Assembly (NCBI GenBank): GCA_043806135.1
Contig: JAZDHG010000032.1
Span: forward strand, 1 to 8,053
Direction of reading: 5' to 3'
DNA length: 8,053 nt
Origin: JAGLQQ01 sp043806135
GTDB lineage: Bacteria; Omnitrophota; Gorgyraeia; B26-G9
Translations under genes and position numbers: made by a program
Part shown: piece after piece, positions 1-7,040 of the stretch
Position numbering within the stretch: position 1 is the first letter of the stretch
How the letters are laid out: every line of letters starts with the position of its first letter
The notes under the pieces: model-generated
What the model was told of the DNA's origin: nothing
Database searches by the model: none
Seen by the model: the letters and a program-made list of their open reading frames with translations, nothing else

Positions 1-255
1 TTTGATATGTATTCAGCTCAAGATAGCATCGTAACTAAATACATGCAGCCTAAAGCAAAATTTCATATTTTAAAAAAATGGATAGAGCCCAATCCATTTG
101 TTTTTAAAACAAAAAAAAGGATAGTCAAAATACATAATATCCCATTGAGATTTCTTATAAACCTGTCTTCTTTTACGCAAGATATATATGAAAGATTTTT
201 CGCATTTATATTTACCGCTGAAGGAGTTTTTTTTGAGCTAAAGGTGGAGAAATAG
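1..255 (+). CDS. C-terminal fragment of an unrecognised protein (5' end outside the window)
   Basis: The reading frame is already open at the first base and stops with TAG at 253-255, so this is most likely the last 84 residues of a longer gene. An ATG at 7 is in frame, but no ribosome binding site can be seen before it. The visible part is basic in the middle (many Lys and Arg) and ends with FTAEGVFFELKVEK, a beta-strand-like ending. Short YSAQD and GEGVFFEL-like stretches vaguely recall the tail of SAM-dependent methyltransferases found in polysaccharide clusters, but I could not confirm this and no catalytic motif is present. The next gene starts only four bases after the stop, so it is probably in the same transcript. 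The stretch is very A+T-rich (14 G/C in positions 61-120). Confidence 0.6.
   Translation, partial: FDMYSAQDSIVTKYMQPKAKFHILKKWIEPNPFVFKTKKRIVKIHNIPLRFLINLSSFTQDIYERFFAFIFTAEGVFFELKVEK
241..249 (+). promoter_or_regulatory. Ribosome binding site of the first GT4 gene
   Basis: AAGGTGGAG lies about 10 bases before the ATG at 260 and inside the last codons of the preceding fragment. It is a good Shine-Dalgarno match and supports the chosen start. Confidence 0.6.
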
Positions 256-259
256 AAAT

Positions 260-1414
260 ATGAATATATTAATTGTCGCATGGGATTTTAAACCCTTAGG
301 AGGAGGGATAGCAGAGTATACGCATTATCTTGCCGAATATCTTTCAAATTCGGGGAATTCTGTATTAATTTATGCGCCAAGATTACAAGGAGATAGTGAG
401 TTCGATAGTAGCTGCAATTATAAAGTAATAAGGTATGATTTTAAAGAGCACATGCATCATTCTAAAATTTATAGATTAAAAAATGAGTTTAAAACTTTTA
501 AGTCTATTTTTTGTGAATATAATATTGATTTAGTAATAGGGAATTCTCTTTGTGTAAACCCTTATTCTTATTGGTTGTTTGCGAAAATTTTCAAAAAACC
601 ACTGGCAATCTTTGCTCACGGCAGAGATATTTTTGAAAAAATTCGTGGTATTGATGGACTAAAAAGATTATTGGTTTTAAAAAATTCTGATTTAGTTTTT
701 TGTAACACCAAATGCACGCAACAAAGAGCAATTACTCTTGGGCTGCGTTCTGAAAGAACTTTTGTTGCTTATCCAGGTATAAAAGCAGAAAATTTCATCA
801 TTGGTAACAGCAAATCTGAGTCTAAAGTAACTAAGAAATTTTTACTCCAGGATAAAAAAGTAATATTTTCTTTAGGAAGGCTAATAGAACGCAAAGGACA
901 GGATACCATGATTAAGGCAATGTCGATTATTGCTCATCAAGTTCCTGAGGTTATTTATTTAATTGGTGGTGATGGTGGTCACGAAAAAGTGTTGAGAAAA
1001 CTCACCAAGGAATATTGCGTGGAGGACAAAGTAATTTTTACCGGGATAGTACAAGAGAATGAACGGCAGGCATATTATGATGCTTGTGATATATTTGCCA
1101 TGATTAATAGAAAATTAGATAATGGTGACGCTGAAGCATTTGGAATAGTGTTTTTAGAAGCTAATGCATGCGGGAAACCGGTAATTGGAGGACTTTCAGG
1201 AGGTGTGCCAGAAGCTATTGTGGACCAGAAAACAGGAATTTTAGTTGACCCTGAAGATATCGAGTCAGTAGCTGATAAAGTAATTTTTTTACTCAAAAAT
1301 AAAGAAGTTGCTAAAAAAATGGGGATTTTAGCAAGAGAGCGGGTAGAAAAAGAATTTGATTGGGGAATTTTAGTCCCTAAGATTGAGGCGCAACTTGAAA
1401 GAATGATTAATTAA
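260..1414 (+). CDS. GT4 family glycosyltransferase, PimB-like
   Basis: Predicted retaining GT-B glycosyltransferase of CAZy family GT4, acting at the cytoplasmic face of the membrane and moving a sugar from a nucleotide donor to a growing lipid-linked glycan. The 384 residues match the usual length. The N-terminal acceptor domain opens with MNILIVAWDF and the glycine-rich loop GGGIAEY (14-20), and has an AHGRD segment (119-123). The C-terminal donor domain has SLGRLIERKG (204-213), with R207 and K212 in the positions that usually contact the donor phosphates, a GGDG turn (236-239) and the EX7E signature E292-E300 in EAFGIVFLEANACGKP. SGGVPEA (313-319) follows. This pattern resembles the mannosyltransferase PimB and related enzymes; the actual donor and acceptor cannot be read from sequence. 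It is paralogous to the gene at 5113-6282. It is more A+T-rich than the downstream genes, and one base separates it from the next start. Confidence 0.93.
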   Translation: MNILIVAWDFKPLGGGIAEYTHYLAEYLSNSGNSVLIYAPRLQGDSEFDSSCNYKVIRYDFKEHMHHSKIYRLKNEFKTFKSIFCEYNIDLVIGNSLCVNPYSYWLFAKIFKKPLAIFAHGRDIFEKIRGIDGLKRLLVLKNSDLVFCNTKCTQQRAITLGLRSERTFVAYPGIKAENFIIGNSKSESKVTKKFLLQDKKVIFSLGRLIERKGQDTMIKAMSIIAHQVPEVIYLIGGDGGHEKVLRKLTKEYCVEDKVIFTGIVQENERQAYYDACDIFAMINRKLDNGDAEAFGIVFLEANACGKPVIGGLSGGVPEAIVDQKTGILVDPEDIESVADKVIFLLKNKEVAKKMGILARERVEKEFDWGILVPKIEAQLERMIN

Positions 1415-1415
1415 A

Positions 1416-2651
1416 ATGAAAATATTAAGTCTTTCAAATTCGGATATCTGGCCCTGGGGGCAAAATAAAGGGATTCCTTCTGTGTTTTATCCTCAGAAAG
1501 GTCTTGCGGATAAAGGACACGAGGTTTTCTTTCTTTGCCCAAAAAATGATAAAGAACAGAAAACAGAGGAAGACTGCCAGGGGATAAATATAGTGCGTTT
1601 TTCAATGCCTTTTGGCTTGAATTTTAATTATGCTAACTCTTTTGCCATAAAGCCGTTCTGGAATCATCTCAGAGCAATATTTATTTCTAATTTGAACTGG
1701 TATTTATATCAGCCATATTGCTTGTTTGCCGGGATCAGACTGGCTAAAAAGATCAGACCGGATATTATATATGTGCATTTTTTAACGCCAGCTTTTTGCG
1801 GATTTTTGATCAGTAGAATGTTTAAAGCAAAACTCATAATAAGGGTTTACGGGGTAAAGGACCTGTATCACAGATGGGATGATCTTTTGTACAGAATAAA
1901 AGAATTCAGGGGATTATTGGCTCTTAAAATGCCGGCGGATTATTTTATTATCACCAATGACGGTACAAAAGGGGATGCTCTGGCCAAAAAAATGGGTGTA
2001 CAGCAAGAACGCATCAGATGCTGGCGAAACGGTATTGATTTTAAAAAAGCAACTCTATCTGAACAGGAAAGGTCGGATATATACAGGAACTTGGGTATTC
2101 CAGAGAATTCCAAGGTAATCATTTCTACTTGCAGGCTCGCGCCTATTTATAGAACAGACAAAACGCTTGAAATCATCCTGAAAGTTTTAGAAAAAAGGCA
2201 GGATGTATTCTTTATTATTGCCGGTGACGGACCGCAGCGAAACGAGCTTGAGGCTATGTCAAGACAAAGCCGTGCCGGAGGGCAGGTAAAATTTTTAGGT
2301 GTTATTGAACGCCAGCGTATAAACAAACTTTTGCATATTGCCGATCTGTTTGTTTTCCTGCCGCAAAACCATAATTGCACAAATACCATGTGGGAGGCGA
2401 TGATGAGCGGCTGTTGTATTGTAACCACAGAAAATGATGCAATAAAAGAAGTTCTGCAGGATGAGGCGGTATTGATTCCAGAATCTAAAATAAATTCGGC
2501 ATCAGAGATAATATTAGAACTTCTGGATAATGACGCGCTGCGTAAAGAATATGCGCAAAAGATCATTAAAAAGGCAGATAGTGTGCTTGAGACATGGGAT
2601 AAGCGGATTGACAAAGAAGTAGAATTGATAGAAGAACTTAAAAGGCGATAA
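1416..2651 (+). CDS. GT4-like glycosyltransferase with atypical EX7E motif
   Basis: Predicted GT-B glycosyltransferase, 411 residues, probably adding another sugar to the same glycan. The N-terminal half has the expected MKILSLSNSD strand, a KGHEV segment (33-37) and RVYG (143-146) where many GT4 proteins have an HG motif. The C-terminal half has the donor-domain series: STCRLAPIYRTDKT (237-250, with R240 and possibly K249 as phosphate contacts), IIAGDGPQRNELE (267-279), VKFLGVI (291-297) and WEAMMSGCCIV (326-336). E327 fits the second glutamate of the EX7E motif, but the position eight residues earlier is His319, within NHNCTNT, so the first glutamate is missing. Variants with an N-rich loop here are known among GT4 relatives, so this does not prove loss of activity. 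The start follows the previous stop by one base and has no strong Shine-Dalgarno sequence, which suggests translational coupling. G+C is clearly higher than in the preceding gene. Confidence 0.88.
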   Translation: MKILSLSNSDIWPWGQNKGIPSVFYPQKGLADKGHEVFFLCPKNDKEQKTEEDCQGINIVRFSMPFGLNFNYANSFAIKPFWNHLRAIFISNLNWYLYQPYCLFAGIRLAKKIRPDIIYVHFLTPAFCGFLISRMFKAKLIIRVYGVKDLYHRWDDLLYRIKEFRGLLALKMPADYFIITNDGTKGDALAKKMGVQQERIRCWRNGIDFKKATLSEQERSDIYRNLGIPENSKVIISTCRLAPIYRTDKTLEIILKVLEKRQDVFFIIAGDGPQRNELEAMSRQSRAGGQVKFLGVIERQRINKLLHIADLFVFLPQNHNCTNTMWEAMMSGCCIVTTENDAIKEVLQDEAVLIPESKINSASEIILELLDNDALRKEYAQKIIKKADSVLETWDKRIDKEVELIEELKRR

Positions 2652-2653
2652 CC

Positions 2654-4093
2654 ATGGGCTATAAAAGAGTATTACTAATAAATCCTCCTTATAGAGGCAG
2701 CAGGGTCAAAGTTGTTTTCAGTGCTGGCCTTGGATATATAGCCGAAAGCCTGAAGTATTCCTCTATTGTTTATGATGTTATTGATATGAGCCTGGGATAC
2801 GGCTATGGAGATTTAAAAGAAAAAATTGGTGCATTTAAGCCTGATCTTATCGGTTTGTCTGTGATGACATACAGGTATAAGCAGACTTATGCGCTTATAG
2901 AGACACTTAAAAGTGATTTTTCGGATATTGATATTGTTGCTGGAGGTCCTCACATCTCTCTTTTTAGGCAGAAAGTTCTTGAAGATTGTCCAGCGTTGGA
3001 TTACGGAGTGGTTTTGGAAGGAGAAGAGACGATAGTTGAATTATGCACTGGTAATAGCGTAGATTCGATAAAAGGACTTATTTGCAGAAAGGGTGATAAA
3101 ATAGTATTTAACGGACAAAGAGAGTTTATGCTTAATCTGGATGAAGTTGCTTTTCCCCGATATGAAAAATTTGAAATGGATAAGTCATTTTCTAAGCAGA
3201 TAAACGCGTTGCCTATAGTATCCTCTAGAGGCTGTCCGTTTGACTGTATATATTGCCCGGTGCAGTTTTCTATTGGCCAGACTTTTCGGATGCGCAGTCC
3301 TGAAAACATATTTGAAGAATTGCGTTACTGGCATGAAAAAGGATATAAACGTTTCAGTTTTGCTGATGATAATTTTACGCTTAAAAAAGAACGTGTTTAT
3401 GCACTTTGTGATTTGTTGAAGACAAAAGAATTCCCCGGGATTAAGCTTAGCTGTGATAACGGTATAAGAGCGGATAAAGTGGATAAAGACCTGCTGCGTT
3501 ATATGAAAGAGGTTGGTTTTTACAAGATTGCTTTCGGGGTAGAAGCAGGCAATGACAAGGTTTTAAAGAATCTGCATAAGAGCGAAAGCATTGAAACTAT
3601 AAAGAAGAGAATTCAGGAAGCTGTTGATCTGGGCTATGATGTAAGTTTGTTTTTTCTTGTCGGATCTCCTGGCGAAACATGGCAGGACCTGCAGGATTCC
3701 TTTAAGATTGCTCTAGGGTCCTCAGCCGGAATATCTTTTTTTTACAATATCATACCTTTTCCGAATACAAAGCTTTTTGAATGGATAAAAGAAAATGGCA
3801 GGCTGCTTGAAACCCCTGATGATTATCTTGATTATTACCCGATCGCGGACAATAAACCTTTGTTTGAAACAAAGGAGATGCCTGTAAAGTTAAGAAAAAA
3901 AGCCCTGGCTAAAGCATTTTCAGTTATGCGTAGAACAATGCGCAAAACATGGACAAAGAGACTGGCGCATTTAGGAGCCTTAGGTAAGTTGCTTGCTTTT
4001 CTTTATGCTTCAAAATTTGTGCAGGACATAGTTTTGCGCAATAAGATTTTAAATAAAATAGTTCATAAAACAGCAAGAAAGGTTTTAAAATAA
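2654..4093 (+). CDS. B12-binding-domain radical SAM protein
   Basis: Predicted class B-type radical SAM enzyme, 479 residues. The N-terminal part (about 5-135) looks like a Rossmann-type cobalamin-binding domain: VLLINPPYRG (6-15), PDLIGLSV (63-70), AGGPH (96-100) and LEGEET (121-126). No clear DxHxxG motif is seen, so cobalamin, if bound, would probably lack a lower His ligand, as in many members of this family. The radical SAM barrel starts near 187: SSRGCPFDCIYCP carries the [4Fe-4S] cysteines C194, C198 and C201 (CX3CX2C). Later family landmarks are FADDNFTL (236-243), GVEAGNDKVL (295-304) and GSPGET (337-342). The C-terminus (about 411-479) is strongly basic and helical with a hydrophobic stretch (440-452), possibly for membrane contact. 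Relatives methylate or rearrange varied substrates, so the substrate is unknown; context suggests a glycan or lipid part. AAAAGG lies about nine bases before the ATG, which follows the preceding stop by two bases. Confidence 0.92.
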   Translation: MGYKRVLLINPPYRGSRVKVVFSAGLGYIAESLKYSSIVYDVIDMSLGYGYGDLKEKIGAFKPDLIGLSVMTYRYKQTYALIETLKSDFSDIDIVAGGPHISLFRQKVLEDCPALDYGVVLEGEETIVELCTGNSVDSIKGLICRKGDKIVFNGQREFMLNLDEVAFPRYEKFEMDKSFSKQINALPIVSSRGCPFDCIYCPVQFSIGQTFRMRSPENIFEELRYWHEKGYKRFSFADDNFTLKKERVYALCDLLKTKEFPGIKLSCDNGIRADKVDKDLLRYMKEVGFYKIAFGVEAGNDKVLKNLHKSESIETIKKRIQEAVDLGYDVSLFFLVGSPGETWQDLQDSFKIALGSSAGISFFYNIIPFPNTKLFEWIKENGRLLETPDDYLDYYPIADNKPLFETKEMPVKLRKKALAKAFSVMRRTMRKTWTKRLAHLGALGKLLAFLYASKFVQDIVLRNKILNKIVHKTARKVLK

Positions 4094-4107
4094 TGTATCT
4101 ATGTTGA
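4078..4107 (+). promoter_or_regulatory. Unusual translation start region with a four-codon mini-ORF
   Basis: AAAGG at 4078-4082 is the best Shine-Dalgarno sequence ahead of the GT2 gene, but it is 18 bases from that gene's ATG (4101) and 10 bases from another ATG at 4093. That ATG overlaps the stop of the radical SAM gene as TAATG and reads only M-Y-L-C before TGA at 4105-4107. The TGA lies just past the GT2 start, an arrangement that would allow a terminating ribosome to restart at 4101. The bases are seen directly; the coupling is inference. Confidence 0.35.
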
Positions 4108-4925
4108 TATCAGTTATTGTGCCATCTAAGTATGAGAAAACCGATATTAGCGCACTTAAGTTTGATATATCAAAGCAGAAAATAGCCTTTGAAACAGAGG
4201 TTATTAAAAGCTGCGGTATTAATCCTCCTGGAAAGGTCCGTAATCAGGGGGTGACTAAGTCAAAAGGAGAAATACTTGTTTTTATTGATTGCGATATTCG
4301 TTTAGGCAATGAATTGTTTCTGGCTAATCTTGTGAACCCGCTGCTTGAGGATAAGCATATTGGCATTACCTGCGCTTCTATTCGTATTCCGCCTGATTCA
4401 TCCAGGTTTCAGAAACAATATGCCAGTCAGATGCTGCATGCCGAATCCCCGATAGTCGATAAAATAACTGATGTTTTTGTCGCATCATCTGCTTGCTGTG
4501 CGCTTAGAAGGAATTTATTCCAGGAGAATAAAGGTTTTAATGAGCACATCATTAGGGGGGAGGATTCTTTGATATCATATGAGATAAAAAAGCGTGGGTA
4601 CTGCGTAGTTTTAATCCCTAATACCTGGTGTTACCATCCGCAGCCTCGAAATATATGGGAGGTTGTAAAGATAAATATTAGAAATGGCAATGGGGTGGCT
4701 TTTGTGGATACTTTTTATCCGCAATTGAATATAGACGTGAATCCTGAAGGTATAGTACATACGGCCACAAAACAAAATATATCACAGAGAATAAAACGCT
4801 TTGTTAACGCGTTTTTAAAGGCTGTGTTTAAGCTGAAATTTCTGCTGATAATATCAAAAATAACATATGCGGTTGGATATTGTTACGGTTCACTAAAGTG
4901 TAAAATTCTAAAAAGATCAAGATAA
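4101..4925 (+). CDS. GT2 family glycosyltransferase
   Basis: Predicted inverting GT-A glycosyltransferase, 274 residues, using a nucleotide sugar at the cytoplasmic side of the membrane. It opens with MLISVIVPSKYEK, the usual first strand of GT2 enzymes. GKVRNQGVTKSKGEILVFIDCDI (44-66) holds the conserved RN-G segment and the DXD-type D63-C64-D65. VFVASSACCALRR (125-137) follows, then GFNEHIIRGEDSLISYEIKKRG (145-166) with the ED pair 154-155 near the expected catalytic-base position, and NTWCYHP (174-180). The tail (about 236-264) is hydrophobic and basic and could be a membrane-associated helix. It is shorter than many GT2 enzymes, but the whole catalytic domain appears present. An in-frame stop at 4086-4088 rules out a longer N-terminus. 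The gap to the radical SAM gene is seven bases. Donor and acceptor are unknown. Confidence 0.9.
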   Translation: MLISVIVPSKYEKTDISALKFDISKQKIAFETEVIKSCGINPPGKVRNQGVTKSKGEILVFIDCDIRLGNELFLANLVNPLLEDKHIGITCASIRIPPDSSRFQKQYASQMLHAESPIVDKITDVFVASSACCALRRNLFQENKGFNEHIIRGEDSLISYEIKKRGYCVVLIPNTWCYHPQPRNIWEVVKINIRNGNGVAFVDTFYPQLNIDVNPEGIVHTATKQNISQRIKRFVNAFLKAVFKLKFLLIISKITYAVGYCYGSLKCKILKRSR

Positions 4926-4939
4926 TATGATCTTTTTTT
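4910..4939 (+). terminator. Weak terminator-like hairpin over the GT2 stop codon
   Basis: AAAAAGATCA (4910-4919) and TGATCTTTTT (4928-4937) form a perfect 10-bp inverted repeat around an eight-base loop, and the right arm runs into seven T residues (4933-4939). The TAA stop of the GT2 gene (4923-4925) is in the loop. The stem has only three G-C pairs or fewer and is mostly A-T, so it would be weak, allowing partial read-through. The A-run and T-run make it similar in both directions. Confidence 0.45.
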
Positions 4940-5112
4940 GCTTGAGATAATATAAATACCTCAGACCTTTTAAAAGCATATTGCTGTGGATAATGGAAAG
5001 AATTGGATTTATGGAGCGTATTATTGTTTATGCAAAAAATACTGATAATTAATATTGTAGGACTTTGCGATATTCTGCTTTCCATGTCTACAAATATTAT
5101 GAAGGAATTCCG
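4926..5112. other. Intergenic gap of 187 bases
   Basis: This is the only real gap in the window. Apart from the right arm of the hairpin at its left end I see no gene and no RNA structure in it. A GATAAT at 5044-5049 resembles a -10 box, but no convincing -35 box stands at the right distance, so an internal promoter for the three downstream genes is plausible but unsupported. An in-frame TTG at 5065 would extend the next protein by 16 residues, but it has no good ribosome binding site. Confidence 0.5.
5102..5106 (+). promoter_or_regulatory. Ribosome binding site that sets the start of the second PimB-like gene
   Basis: AAGGA lies six bases before the ATG at 5113. It is the best Shine-Dalgarno match in the window and decides this start over the in-frame TTG at 5065. 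Confidence 0.75.
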
Positions 5113-6282
5113 ATGGAAAATGAGCCAAGAGCTAAATCGCTGTTAATCACATTTGACTATCCGCCGATGGTAAGCGGTATAGGTACTTTTTTCGCTAATG
5201 TCTGGAAACATTTACCTGAAGAGAGTCATGTCATTCTTGCTCCACGGGCTGTGGGATTTGAAGAATTTGATAAAGTGAGCAATCGCCGGGTTATTCGCTA
5301 TCCTAACGTTTTTCGTTTTCGACTGTTACGTATTTTGGGACTTACTTATTATGGTCTTAAACTGATACTTAAAGAAAAGGTTGATGTAGTTATCTGCGGA
5401 GTTCCTTTTACTCTAGGGCTGGTAGGACTTATCTTAAAAAAGATCACAGGAAAACCCTATTATGTTTTCTATTACGGGGGAGAATATGAAAAGTTTCTAA
5501 ACAAAAGGAGTTTGTTTTTTATTTTAGAATTTATTTTAAAACAAGCGGAAATAATCATTACTAATAGCGAATTTACCTCAAGTGAGGTTAAAAAATTCAA
5601 TATCAATCCAGCGAAGGTAATAGGAATAACCCCGGGCGTTGATATAGAGTTATTTAAACCAGGGCTTGATGCTCAGGATATCAAGAAAAGATTCAGTTTG
5701 CAAAATAAAAAAGTTCTTTTAACTGTTTCTAGACTTGCCAAAAGAAAGGGTATAGATACAGTGATTAAAGCCCTTCCTGAGATGATAAAGAATTATCCGG
5801 ATATTGCTTATCTGATTGTTGGCGATGGGAAAGAAAAAGAATATCTGCGGAAAACAGCTGAGGAGGCAAATGTTTTACAATATGTAATATTTGCCGGGCG
5901 TGTAAAAGACGATGAGTTGCCGCTTTGTTATAATGTCTGTGATATTTATGTGATGCCTAACAGGCAGACAGATGACTGGGATGTTATGGAGGGATTTGGG
6001 ATCTCATTTATTGAGGCTTCGGCATGCGGCAAAGCTGTTATCGGTGGAATTGCAGGGGGTGCAGCTGATGCAGTAGAGCAGGGTAAGACAGGTTTTCTTG
6101 TCGATGCCAGCAATGTCAATGATGTTAGCCAAAGTATTCTAAGTCTTCTGGGAGATGCAGCTAAAGCAGAAGAGCTTGGCCGAAATGGACGAAAAAGGGT
6201 CGAAGAGTCTTTCCAGTGGAAAGATCGCGCCGGTCTTCTTATTAGTCTTTTAAAAAAGACAAATAACAATAAAAAACAATGA
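5113..6282 (+). CDS. GT4 family glycosyltransferase, PimB-like (second copy)
   Basis: Predicted retaining GT-B enzyme of family GT4, 389 residues from the ATG chosen by its strong ribosome binding site. The N-terminal domain has LLITFDYPPMVSGIGTF (10-26), where the glycine loop is reduced to SGIG, and YYGGEYEK (120-127). The donor domain has TVSRLAKRKG (204-213, R207 and K212), LIVGDGKEKEYL (234-245), the EX7E pair E293-E301 in EGFGISFIEASACGKA, and IAGGAADAV (313-321). The last stretch replaces the common SGGVPEA and lacks its Pro-Glu. The motif spacing is almost the same as in the gene at 260-1414, so the two are paralogues, but many residues differ and they probably act on different acceptors. 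It is the first gene after the only intergenic gap. Its TGA overlaps the next ATG as ATGA, which points to coupled translation. Confidence 0.93.
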   Translation: MENEPRAKSLLITFDYPPMVSGIGTFFANVWKHLPEESHVILAPRAVGFEEFDKVSNRRVIRYPNVFRFRLLRILGLTYYGLKLILKEKVDVVICGVPFTLGLVGLILKKITGKPYYVFYYGGEYEKFLNKRSLFFILEFILKQAEIIITNSEFTSSEVKKFNINPAKVIGITPGVDIELFKPGLDAQDIKKRFSLQNKKVLLTVSRLAKRKGIDTVIKALPEMIKNYPDIAYLIVGDGKEKEYLRKTAEEANVLQYVIFAGRVKDDELPLCYNVCDIYVMPNRQTDDWDVMEGFGISFIEASACGKAVIGGIAGGAADAVEQGKTGFLVDASNVNDVSQSILSLLGDAAKAEELGRNGRKRVEESFQWKDRAGLLISLLKKTNNNKKQ

Positions 6283-7040
6283 GAATAGTATTTTTAACAA
6301 ATTCATATACCTATACTTCAGCTGCTTATATTAAGAGCTTGCTTGATAAAAACATGGAGATTGCCGGAGTTATATTGCTTAATCAGTTAAGTATAAGCAG
6401 AGTTATCAGCAAGGCTAAGAAATACGGATTAGGGCATGTCATTAAAAGGGCGGTTGAGGCAGTAAAAATGCTTTTAACAGATATTACAAGAGGGAAAGAA
6501 CAGGTAAGCGGGAAGCCAAAAAGCATTGAAGCGCTGATAAAAGAGAATTCTCTGGTCTGTTATAAGGTAAATGATATAAATGCAGAAAGAACACAGAATT
6601 TAATAAAATTATTAAATCCGGATATAATATTTGTATGCACTCTGAGCCAGATATTAAAAAAAGATATAATAGAAATACCTAAGCTTGGCTGTATAAATAT
6701 ACACGCCGGATTGCTGCCTAAATACAGAGGTCCGGCTTCTAATTTCTGGGTTTTATATAATTCAGAAGAAAAAACTGGTATCACTTTTTATTATTTAAAC
6801 ACAAGTATTGATAACGGTGATATTATTTTACAAAGAGAACTAAATATTCTCCCAGGTGATACAGAAGAAACATTGGATATCAGACTTTCAGAGCTTGGGG
6901 CTAAGAGCATTGCCGGGTTTATCAGTGATATAGCGCAGGGCAAAGCACAAAGGATACCTCAGGATGAGCTGGAGGCGACTTATTTTTCGCAACCGAGCTT
7001 TAAACAAAGAAAAGAACTTTTAAAAAAGAGAAAAAAATGA
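6279..7040 (+). CDS. Formyltransferase-family protein, likely sugar N-formyltransferase
   Basis: Predicted to pass a formyl group from N10-formyltetrahydrofolate to an amine, most likely the amino group of a nucleotide-linked amino sugar. The 253 residues cover the formyl transferase catalytic domain. The family core is CINIHAGLLPKYRGP (138-152) with N140 and H142, followed by TGITFYYLNTSIDNGDII (166-183) with D178. The N-x-H pair and the 36-residue distance from His to Asp match the catalytic triad of glycinamide ribonucleotide formyltransferase (N106, H108, D144). LNPDIIFVCTLSQIL (112-126) is the usual strand before it. Residues about 36-85 form a Lys-rich helical insert seen in polysaccharide-cluster members. 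It lacks the C-terminal domain of methionyl-tRNA formyltransferase, so that housekeeping role is unlikely. Both ends are ATGA overlaps with a glycosyltransferase and an aminotransferase, which supports sugar modification. The sugar and the amino position are unknown. Confidence 0.87.
   Translation: MRIVFLTNSYTYTSAAYIKSLLDKNMEIAGVILLNQLSISRVISKAKKYGLGHVIKRAVEAVKMLLTDITRGKEQVSGKPKSIEALIKENSLVCYKVNDINAERTQNLIKLLNPDIIFVCTLSQILKKDIIEIPKLGCINIHAGLLPKYRGPASNFWVLYNSEEKTGITFYYLNTSIDNGDIILQRELNILPGDTEETLDIRLSELGAKSIAGFISDIAQGKAQRIPQDELEATYFSQPSFKQRKELLKKRKK

Noticed and set aside
340..1443. A 14-base exact repeat, TCTTTCAAATTCGG, at 340-353 and 1430-1443
   Set aside because: Both copies are inside coding sequence (each encodes LSNS), and a match of this length is expected by chance in an A+T-rich window of 8 kb.
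2147..2614. A 155-codon open frame on the - strand
   Set aside because: It lies wholly opposite the well-supported GT4 gene, has no recognisable motif and shows low-complexity Ser-rich translation typical of an antisense shadow.
5065..5112. Longer N-terminus of the second PimB-like protein from TTG at 5065
   Set aside because: The ATG at 5113 has AAGGA at ideal spacing, and the first strand of the GT-B fold starts soon after it; the 16 extra residues look like non-coding sequence.
4926..5112. Riboswitch, small RNA or clear sigma-70 promoter in the intergenic gap
   Set aside because: Only isolated -10-like boxes were found without a matching -35, and no conserved riboswitch core or strong stem beyond the terminator-like hairpin was seen.
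5946..6269. A 107-codon open frame on the - strand
   Set aside because: It is opposite the conserved donor domain of the second PimB-like gene and has no family motif or ribosome binding site that I can support.
6279..7040. Methionyl-tRNA formyltransferase (fmt) or purN as the identity of the formyltransferase
   Set aside because: It is too short for Fmt and lacks its C-terminal domain; the polysaccharide context and the helical insert fit sugar formyltransferases better than PurN.
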